Positions 58,764 to 64,000 of a DNA stretch of 64,000 nt are shown here, piece after piece. Position 1 is the first letter of the stretch, and every line of letters starts with the position of its first letter. The notes below the pieces were generated by a model. It searched no databases, was not told the origin of the DNA, and was given only the letters and a program-made list of their open reading frames with translations. The position numbers were made by a program, and so were the translations under genes. This DNA comes from Clostridia bacterium (lineage in GTDB: Bacteria; Bacillota; Clostridia; Oscillospirales; Acutalibacteraceae). Location: contig JAFXBF010000003.1 of assembly GCA_017516745.1 (NCBI GenBank), positions 62,001-126,000 of the forward strand, read 5' to 3'.

Positions 58764-59489
58764 ATGCTTTCAATAACTTTAATTAAAAAGAGTATAGACG
58801 ATGCTGTGAATGTTTTTTATAATAAGTTTACCGCATTTAATATTCCTGTTATTAGAGTCTGTCCTGCTTCAAGAAGAAAAGTCGTGAGGGACAAAATATT
58901 AGAGGAATGCGGTGTTTATAAAGAAGATAGTTATGGTACAGAGGCAGAGGTAATATCAGGACCGTTGGACACGCAAATAGTAGTTTACCAATCAATGATA
59001 AAATATGAACATCAAGTATATCACGCTGTATGGCACGAACTTGGGCATATTATGTTTGGTAGTGAAAAGAAGTTTGGTGTTGACCTTGAATGTGATACCC
59101 CTCTGCGTTCCGGTTATGCGGTAGTTAATGAGTTTATGGCAGAGTTTATTGCTTATTTTGTTAATGAAAGAAAACCTTTCCCAACCGCACAGCGAGCTAA
59201 TATTTATCTTCAAATGGCTTTTCAAGAAGGTATTGTATTCCCGTATTGGTTGAGCAGATACTATGCCATTATCTTGGGTGATGAAACAATTTCTGTTTCC
59301 GATGTTGATGAGGGTAAGAATTACGTTAGTCCCGAAGTGTGGAAATACATAATGTTAATTATGAATTTGTTGTTGGAGCAAGTGAGTACAGAGGATTTTT
59401 GGAAGGTGAATAATAACTATTTAGAGAAAGCAGGATGTTTTTATGATGAGCTTTTTCATATCGTGTATTGTAGAGGAATAACATTTTAA
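58764..59489 (+). CDS. HExxH metallopeptidase-like protein (ImmA/IrrE-type site), element cargo
   Basis: A 241-residue cytosolic protein. VWHELGHIMFG near residue 90 is a zinc HExxH site. NEFMAEFIAYFVNE about 30 residues later provides the glutamate expected as third ligand in ImmA/IrrE-like peptidases. There is no HTH and no signal peptide. The gene is AT-rich and has its own consensus promoter. It stands alone on the plus strand between the att site and the integrase, with a shared terminator, so it is likely cargo expressed in the integrated state. Confidence 0.65.
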   Translation: MLSITLIKKSIDDAVNVFYNKFTAFNIPVIRVCPASRRKVVRDKILEECGVYKEDSYGTEAEVISGPLDTQIVVYQSMIKYEHQVYHAVWHELGHIMFGSEKKFGVDLECDTPLRSGYAVVNEFMAEFIAYFVNERKPFPTAQRANIYLQMAFQEGIVFPYWLSRYYAIILGDETISVSDVDEGKNYVSPEVWKYIMLIMNLLLEQVSTEDFWKVNNNYLEKAGCFYDELFHIVYCRGITF

Positions 59490-59500
59490 AAGATAAAATT

Positions 59501-59534
59501 CAAGGGACACAAGCCATAGGCTTTGTGTCCCTTG
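59501..59534. terminator. Bidirectional terminator between cargo gene and integrase
   Basis: CAAGGGACACAAGCC (59501-59515) pairs with GGCTTTGTGTCCCTTG (59519-59534). Confidence 0.85.
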
Positions 59535-59541
59535 ATGATTT

Positions 59542-60996
59542 TTATATTGACTTTGCTAATGCTTTTAAAAGTGCTGCAGCTTCGGGGTTGGCAAGAATTT
59601 TTGTGATGAGAGCCACATTGTCATCCATTTCAGATGTTGTTTCGGCTGTATCTTCGTTATCTGCTTTTGCCATTGGGTCAAGAACTGAAATGTCTTTATC
59701 AAACCTCGGCATAGGTGCTGTCTTGCCTTCTTCGCAGTTTCTTAAACCTTTGGTGTTATAAAATTGCTCGTCGAATTTTTGAGCATTAAATCGTCTGTCC
59801 TCGTCGATGATATGGCTATATACATCTGCTACCATATCCATTCGTGCGTGACCGGAATCGCCCTGTACCGATTTCATATCACCGCCATTCCATTTAAGTT
59901 TGTATGTGATACTTGCGTGTCGGAAACTATGAAATACAACTGGCGGCAAGTTGTTATCCGTAATGAGTTTCTTTAAGGCTCTGTTTATAACCTGTGCTTC
60001 CATCGGTCTGCCTGAGGAGTGACAAAAGACCAAATTGTAATCTGTGTATTCGTCACCGTAAAGGTCTTTCATATCTTCAATTTGTCTTTTTCGCTCTACG
60101 AGCATTTGAGCGACTGTTTTAGGAAGAAAAATCTTTCTAACACTTGTTTTTGTTTTGGGTGCTTTAAGCACTAATGATGTGTTTTGATTACACAGCAAGT
60201 GGGGAAATACTTTCATTACATCTTTGCTATCAAGAACTTCCATTGTGTCTTTGTTTACACGTTGAAGTTCCTTGTTTACATAAATGAAAGCATCGTTTTC
60301 TGCTATTCTTTCCTCGGAAATTTCAACGCAGTCCCAAGTCAAGCCAAGCATTTCACCCATTCTCAAAGAGCAGGAAAAGGATAGATTTATTGCCAAAGAA
60401 AGAATATCATCATCGCATAATTCAAGTGCTTTGAGTAAAGTTTCAGCAGTCCATATCTCTCTCTTTTGAGCTTCGTGTTTAGGTAATGTAGCATTAAGTA
60501 CGGGATTTTTTTGCATAAGTTCCCATTTTACTGCTTGACCAAAGGCACTTCGCAATAATTTGTGTATTTCTCTTATGGTATGTGCTGAAAGAAATTGCGT
60601 TCTCGATTTGCGGTTAAGAGTGGACTTTGCTTTAACTTTGGATAAACTCTGATAAAAGCTATCCATCATTAACGGTGTTATATCGGTCAATTTATACTCT
60701 CCGATAAGAGGAATTATGTAGTTATAGATAAGACCTTTTCGTGAGTGGTATGTACTCATTGCCCATTTTTGAACGCCATACAAAGAACAATATTTTTCCA
60801 TCAACTCTGCAACTGTTGTTGCAGTAGGCACAATAAAAGTGCCTGTATCTTGCTGATACTCGATTTCGTTTTTTCTCTTTTTAGCTTCTGCACTGTTCTC
60901 AAAAGTTTCCCATTTCTGTCTTTTGTTACCGTCTTTGTCGGTGACACTGTAAACCACCGAAAACTTGTTGTTTTTTCTTTTCTGTATTGATGCCAT
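59542..60996 (-). CDS. Tyrosine integrase of the tRNA-Arg element
   Basis: A 484-residue recombinase that should integrate and excise the element at tRNA-Arg. The N-terminal AP2-like arm-binding domain (KFSVVYSVTDKDGNKRQKW, about 11-50) and SAM-like core-binding domain (about 62-165) precede the catalytic domain, with Arg212 (SLRMGEM), His356/Arg359 (HSFRH), His383 (GHARMD) and Tyr393 (VYSH). A C-terminal extension of about 85 residues ends in a helical segment. I chose ATG 60996 with AAGGAGTTG upstream; it lies 2 bases before the stop of the upstream HTH gene, so the two are translationally coupled. Confidence 0.95.
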   Translation of the reverse strand: MASIQKRKNNKFSVVYSVTDKDGNKRQKWETFENSAEAKKRKNEIEYQQDTGTFIVPTATTVAELMEKYCSLYGVQKWAMSTYHSRKGLIYNYIIPLIGEYKLTDITPLMMDSFYQSLSKVKAKSTLNRKSRTQFLSAHTIREIHKLLRSAFGQAVKWELMQKNPVLNATLPKHEAQKREIWTAETLLKALELCDDDILSLAINLSFSCSLRMGEMLGLTWDCVEISEERIAENDAFIYVNKELQRVNKDTMEVLDSKDVMKVFPHLLCNQNTSLVLKAPKTKTSVRKIFLPKTVAQMLVERKRQIEDMKDLYGDEYTDYNLVFCHSSGRPMEAQVINRALKKLITDNNLPPVVFHSFRHASITYKLKWNGGDMKSVQGDSGHARMDMVADVYSHIIDEDRRFNAQKFDEQFYNTKGLRNCEEGKTAPMPRFDKDISVLDPMAKADNEDTAETTSEMDDNVALITKILANPEAAALLKALAKSI

Positions 60997-60997
60997 T

Positions 60998-61237
60998 TTA
61001 TGCAACTCCTTCCTTTCCATCTAACCATTTATCAAAGCTATCTTTGTAAATTCGATAGCCGTTTTCAACTTTTACTGCCCGAAAACAACCTTCTTCAATG
61101 AGTTTGTATATGGATTGTCTTGTAGTGCCGAGTATTTTTATAACTTCTGGAACTGTGTAACTTTTCTTATTAACGGATATTTCTCGGTTTAATTCTCGTA
61201 TCTTACTTTCAATCGACAAATCTTTCGACCTCCTCAA
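60998..61237 (-). CDS. Excisionase-type HTH protein
   Basis: A 79-residue protein with one HTH_17/excisionase-like winged helix: YTVPEVIKILGTTRQSIYKLIEEG, then VENGYRIYKDSFDKWL. It directly precedes int and overlaps it at the start/stop, the usual place of a recombination directionality factor. It overlaps the upstream three-HTH gene by 29 bases. Confidence 0.85.
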   Translation of the reverse strand: MRRSKDLSIESKIRELNREISVNKKSYTVPEVIKILGTTRQSIYKLIEEGCFRAVKVENGYRIYKDSFDKWLDGKEGVA

Positions 61238-61910
61238 TTTCTGCTATTTTTTTATAATGGCTTTGTGAAGAATACCACTTCTCAAAGCTTTCTTGTACGA
61301 CTCGTCTTGTACCGTCAACCCATATTAACTCAATGTTGTTCTTGTCAACGATTTCTCTCGCTGTTGCTCTTGAAATCCCTAATACTTTTCCGATGGTTGT
61401 TGATGTAATTGTTTTTCCGTAGTTTTTGCCGGGTCTTTCACCGTTCACTTTCTTGTAGTGAAATTGATTAGCATACCATTCTTCAAAACTGTCAACATCA
61501 ATCCTCATCTGACCGAAAACCAAAAAGGTTTTGAATTGTTGCTGATTAACAAGTCGGTAAACTGCGGTTTTTCCAAGTCCTAATATTCTTTTTAAATCGG
61601 GAACTGACATTGTTTTCTTTTCCCGATAATTCAGCATAACCTTAACTATTTGCTGATTTTCTTCAACACTCTTTTTTGAGGCTCTGAACTCATTTCCTGC
61701 TCGGTAAACTTTAAATAAGCCTGACTTCAGCAACTTCCGAGCTTCATCTTCATTCAGAGATAGCAATTTTTGAAGTTGGTCGATTGAATAGGACTCCCAC
61801 AACGCTTGTTCAATGTCTTCATCTTTTCCGAGTATTTCTTCAAGATAGCGATTGTCACTTTCTGAATTGAACAACTTAATGCGTTCATCGAGAGATATTT
61901 GACTTTTCAT
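61209..61910 (-). CDS. Protein with three tandem excisionase-type HTH domains
   Basis: A 233-residue protein. Three divergent HTH_17-like units lie at about residues 40-90 (YSIDQLQKLLSL, GLFKVYRAGNEFRAS), 98-150 (MSVPDLKRILGLGKTAVYRL, FGQMRIDVDSFEEWY) and 160-220 (TTIGKVLGISRATAREI, VDGTRRVVQESFEKWY). Each ends in an F-[DE]-x-W-[YL] helix like the single-domain neighbours. It probably binds several adjacent DNA sites. It overlaps the genes on both sides by a few bases, so the set is one translationally coupled operon. Confidence 0.8.
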   Translation of the reverse strand: MKSQISLDERIKLFNSESDNRYLEEILGKDEDIEQALWESYSIDQLQKLLSLNEDEARKLLKSGLFKVYRAGNEFRASKKSVEENQQIVKVMLNYREKKTMSVPDLKRILGLGKTAVYRLVNQQQFKTFLVFGQMRIDVDSFEEWYANQFHYKKVNGERPGKNYGKTITSTTIGKVLGISRATAREIVDKNNIELIWVDGTRRVVQESFEKWYSSQSHYKKIAEIEEVERFVD

Positions 61911-62095
61911 TTTTTACACTCCTTCGGTTGATTTAACCATTCATCAAAACTGTTTTTGGAAATCCTATATGTACTGCCGATTTTTACACAACTGAATTCT
62001 CCTTTTTTCACAAGAGAGTAAGCACTTGATTTACAAACACCTAAAATCTCTTGGATTTCTTCAACTGTGTATATTCTTTTATCTTCCATAGGCAT
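61907..62095 (-). CDS. Excisionase-type HTH protein
   Basis: A 62-residue protein with one HTH_17 unit (YTVEEIQEILGVCKSSAYSLVKKG, then IGSTYRISKNSFDEWL). The start is ATG 62095 because AGGAGG is 7 bases upstream; an earlier ATG lies within the RBS. Its stop overlaps the next gene's start. Confidence 0.8.
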   Translation of the reverse strand: MPMEDKRIYTVEEIQEILGVCKSSAYSLVKKGEFSCVKIGSTYRISKNSFDEWLNQPKECKK

Positions 62096-62191
62096 ATTCA
62101 TCCCTCCTATAAAATGGGGCGGTATCATATAGCCAAGCGGCTTGACTATATGATACCAATAAACGAAAGGAGCGACAAATGTGCGATTTTT

Positions 62192-62398
62192 TTATTTGAT
62201 TGTTTCAGCTTCAAGCCAATTATCAAAACTCTTTTTTGATATTCGATAATGACCGCCTACTTTGACGTAATGAAATACACCGGAATTAACAAGAGAATAT
62301 GCAGCATTTTTGCCGATGTTAAGTATTTCCATTATTTCATCAACCGTATATACTCGTTTTTCATAAACGGGATAATCTTTGTTCTTTTCTTCAACCAA
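62192..62398 (-). CDS. Excisionase-type HTH protein (TTG start)
   Basis: A 68-residue protein with one HTH_17 unit (YTVDEIMEILNIGKNAAYSLVNSG, then VGGHYRISKKSFDNWL), close in sequence to the 61907 gene. TTG 62398 is likely because AGGAGG is 9 bases upstream and it overlaps the stop of the MazF-like gene (TTGGTTGA), a coupled arrangement. Further upstream codons in frame belong to the MazF region. Confidence 0.7.
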   Translation of the reverse strand: MVEEKNKDYPVYEKRVYTVDEIMEILNIGKNAAYSLVNSGVFHYVKVGGHYRISKKSFDNWLEAETIK

Positions 62399-62972
62399 CC
62401 TTTCCAACCTCCTTATTTGGTGCGCATTTATGTTTTTTTGTAATGAGATAATCGTAACCGTAATAGGTCTGACACTTATCGCAAAGTCCTTTTTCACTTT
62501 GCCAATGGTCGAGTCTTCGCACCATATTGTCCGGGTTACTCATAAACTCTTTTTGACAATGCGGACAGAGGGTTAATATTTTTCCGACACGCTCTCTTTT
62601 CGGCTTTTGAGGAATACCGACCAAGTATTTAAGACCTTGTTTTATTTCGTGCCTTTTTGCTTCATCTGTTACCGTTCCAACATATCTTCCGAGATCTTCA
62701 ATTTTGTCGATAGTGCGTATTTGTTCTAATGCGACCATTGAAGGCTCACTCAATCCGCAATCTTTATCAAGAAGAATGTGAGTAGTCATAGACTGCTTTT
62801 TACGGACTGATGTAATAACTGCTACCACCATTGTGGGACTTGACTTGTTTAATGAGTTTGTCTGAATGACGAGAACGGGGCGGTGTCCGCACTGAACGGA
62901 GCCGTTCATTTTACCCAAGTCACAGTAAAAAATATCTCCCCATTTAACATTGCTCAACTTCTCTTTTTGCAT
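62391..62972 (-). CDS. MazF/PemK-like protein with C-terminal zinc ribbon
   Basis: A 193-residue protein. Residues about 8-115 match the MazF RNase fold: VKWGDIFYCDLGKMNGSVQCGHRPVLVIQ (split), VVAVITSVRKKQSMTTHILL, SMVALEQIRTIDK. The C-terminal part has CPHCQ and CDKC near 137 and 164, a probable zinc ribbon, and a basic end. MazF toxins are normally about 110 residues without this ribbon. No MazE partner is recognisable. AAAGGTTG precedes the ATG. It is cotranscribed with the HTH genes, so it may be regulatory or addictive within the element. Confidence 0.8.
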   Translation of the reverse strand: MQKEKLSNVKWGDIFYCDLGKMNGSVQCGHRPVLVIQTNSLNKSSPTMVVAVITSVRKKQSMTTHILLDKDCGLSEPSMVALEQIRTIDKIEDLGRYVGTVTDEAKRHEIKQGLKYLVGIPQKPKRERVGKILTLCPHCQKEFMSNPDNMVRRLDHWQSEKGLCDKCQTYYGYDYLITKKHKCAPNKEVGKVG

Positions 62973-63046
62973 AATTATCAACCTTTCAAAATGAATTTTT
63001 GAAGGGAAAATAAAATACCCTTCATTATGTTTGCACTGGGAGAGGG

Positions 63047-63595
63047 TTAATTGGGGTGATTTTCATAAAACTTTTTTAATTTTTTTATTGCTTTTTCTAT
63101 TGTTTTCCTAACTGAAGATACGTCAACGCCCTCATCACGGGCTATTTCTGTATAACTCATCTGACAAAAGAAGTATTTATATACTCTGTTCTTTTGATTC
63201 TCCAACAAAGTTGATAAAGCTACCTGCAATTTTTCAGCTTCATCTTGACGTATTATCTTATCCTCTGTATCGTTGATAATCAGTTCGGGGTGATAGAGTT
63301 CAAAATCATCATCTGTAACATTGAAAATGTGTCCGGTACGCATTTCTCTCATCCTGTACTTGTTTTCGTATCTTGCCCCTTCTTCAAATACTTCTCCTTG
63401 CGATACAGAAAGACGAATAAAGGGAATGTATGGCTTAATTTCTTCGGGATATTTTTGGAGGATTTCTTCTTCGGACAGTTCTGTTACTATTGCCCACTGA
63501 ACATCATCCTTGTAACCTGTGTACTCATATTTAAGGTTTATAATCTTACAATCCTGTTTGAATTGGTCGAGTCTGTTATTGATAGATATTGTCAT
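63047..63595 (-). CDS. Sigma-70 region-4-like regulator
   Basis: A 182-residue protein. The C-terminal 60 residues resemble sigma region 4: LLENQKNRVYKYFFCQMSYTEIA (split) followed by VSSVRKTIEKAIKKLKKFY. The N-terminal part is a mixed domain with YEYTGYKDDVQWAIV and a middle RYENKYRMREMRTGHIF segment. Similar proteins are encoded in Clostridia ICEs and control their transcription. I chose ATG 63595 with AAAGGAGATT upstream. It is the first gene of the visible minus-strand operon. Confidence 0.75.
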   Translation of the reverse strand: MTISINNRLDQFKQDCKIINLKYEYTGYKDDVQWAIVTELSEEEILQKYPEEIKPYIPFIRLSVSQGEVFEEGARYENKYRMREMRTGHIFNVTDDDFELYHPELIINDTEDKIIRQDEAEKLQVALSTLLENQKNRVYKYFFCQMSYTEIARDEGVDVSSVRKTIEKAIKKLKKFYENHPN

Positions 63596-63659
63596 TTTGT
63601 AATCTCCTTTGAATTTTGAAGTTTGAAATGAAATCAAAATTCGGAGATTACGGGTATTC

Positions 63660-63840
63660 AGCTATGTAACAAAGCCAATGTAAAAACATAGAAGTTCCTT
63701 TCTGTAGCGGATAACCGCAGAATGGAACTTCTAACATCTATGAAGCGAGTCTTTGGAACAAATAAAAAAGCACCGCAGAAATCAAAACAGAAACAGGTAG
63801 ATATACCTTTATCCATTTTGGCTTCATACGGTGCTAGGGT
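63660..63840 (-). ncRNA. Structured intergenic region in the element
   Basis: A hairpin has GAAGTTCC (63691-63698) paired with GGAACTTC (63724-63731) and an inner TTCTG..CGG/CCG..CAGAA. AGCACCG (63769) and CGGTGCT (63829) enclose a second structure with GGTAGATATACC. It lies upstream of the sigma-like gene and after the partial gene at 63899. It could be an RNA leader, an oriT-like region or a small RNA. An ORF here on the minus strand runs through the hairpin and lacks an RBS, so I do not call it. Confidence 0.4.
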
Positions 63841-63898
63841 AGTCACAATCTAATGATTGGCTCCGCATACTCGAGTTAAAGTCAAAGACTATTAAATT

Positions 63899-64000
63899 TT
63901 AATCTTCAAGCTCATCAAAAAGGATTTGCTTTATCTTTCCAAATCCTTCAAGACGGCAAAAATACAGTAGGTTTATAATTCGGTCAAGTTTGCACTTGGG
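63899..64000 (-). CDS. C-terminal end of an unidentified element protein (cut by window edge)
   Basis: On the minus strand the frame is open from the window edge to TAA (63899-63901): 33 residues including DRIINLLYFCRLEGFGKIKQ and the end LFDELED. Too short to assign. A and T use is like that of the other element genes. Confidence 0.5.
   Translation of the reverse strand, partial: PKCKLDRIINLLYFCRLEGFGKIKQILFDELED

Larger units (their letters stand above)
58318..64000. mobile_element. Integrative element in tRNA-Arg(CCT), left end and first ~5.7 kb
   Basis: The boundary is the tRNA-Arg 3' fragment. Inside are a tyrosine integrase reading towards the boundary, excisionase-type HTH genes, a MazF-like protein and a sigma-region-4-like protein, all on the minus strand. 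A metallopeptidase cargo gene sits between att and int. Only one end is visible, so an ICE, an integrative mobilisable element and a prophage are not distinguished. The order int-xis-like-sigma-like resembles Clostridia ICEs. Confidence 0.8.

Noticed and set aside
63658..63846. 62-codon minus-strand ORF upstream of the sigma-like gene
   Set aside because: It spans a strong hairpin, has no RBS and shows no protein-like pattern.

Overview
The window looks like the chromosome of a gut- or rumen-type Clostridia bacterium (Oscillospiraceae/Ruminococcaceae-like). It has strong Gram-positive ribosome-binding sites and some TTG/GTG starts. It carries ylxM-ffh-rpsP-khpA-rimM-trmD in the Firmicutes order, BspA-type leucine-rich and InlB-type surface proteins, a dockerin-like module, an ECF vitamin-type transporter component and LuxR/XRE regulators. 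I assign no species.

Layout. (1) 1-16051: accessory DNA ending in a 3' fragment of tRNA-Trp (16006-16051), which reads as the right attachment site of an element whose left end lies outside the window. It holds an ECF sigma/anti-sigma pair with two large surface proteins, an ATPase/DUF2971 pair, a tyrosine recombinase behind an array of RNA/DNA hairpins, a HipA remnant, a PrsA/SurA-like lipoprotein and a beta-helix protein. (2) 16.2-24.9 kb: zinc-ribbon and lipoprotein genes, a leucine-rich/dockerin surface protein, a LuxR cluster with ACCC-N-GGGT palindromes, an orphan AbiEi-like antitoxin and a truncated serine recombinase. (3) 25-30.4 kb: membrane protein/GNAT/fucosidase operon, nitroreductase, beta-helix protein, XRE regulator. 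(4) 30.7-42.2 kb: core genes (SRP, ribosome maturation, MraY-like transferase, dTDP-rhamnose genes, glmS) plus a degenerate M14 peptidase-like protein. (5) 42.4-48.3 kb: a probably highly expressed unknown secreted protein, a ZIP transporter and two ceramidase-like hydrolases (one secreted, one cytosolic). (6) 48.4-55.5 kb: a co-directional cluster of a GNAT, an unrecognised enzyme, a CMP-Kdo synthetase homologue, a cytosolic sialidase-like protein, two paralogous polytopic membrane proteins and a DUF3842 protein. This is my best candidate for an undescribed pathway. (7) 55.6-58.1 kb: ECF S component behind a leader with two terminator-like hairpins, a P-loop kinase and an XRE/TPR-like regulator. 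(8) 58318-64000: an integrative element inserted into tRNA-Arg(CCT). It carries an integrase, four consecutive genes encoding six excisionase-type HTH domains, a MazF-zinc-ribbon protein, a sigma-region-4-like protein and a metallopeptidase cargo gene.

A theme across the window is secreted proteins (beta-helix, LRR, InlB-like, dockerin) that all end in a short hydrophobic/aromatic C-terminal tail of about 20-30 residues. There is no LPXTG motif and no basic stop-transfer end. I propose this as a shared sorting or anchoring signal. All assignments come from reading the sequence; no database search was run.
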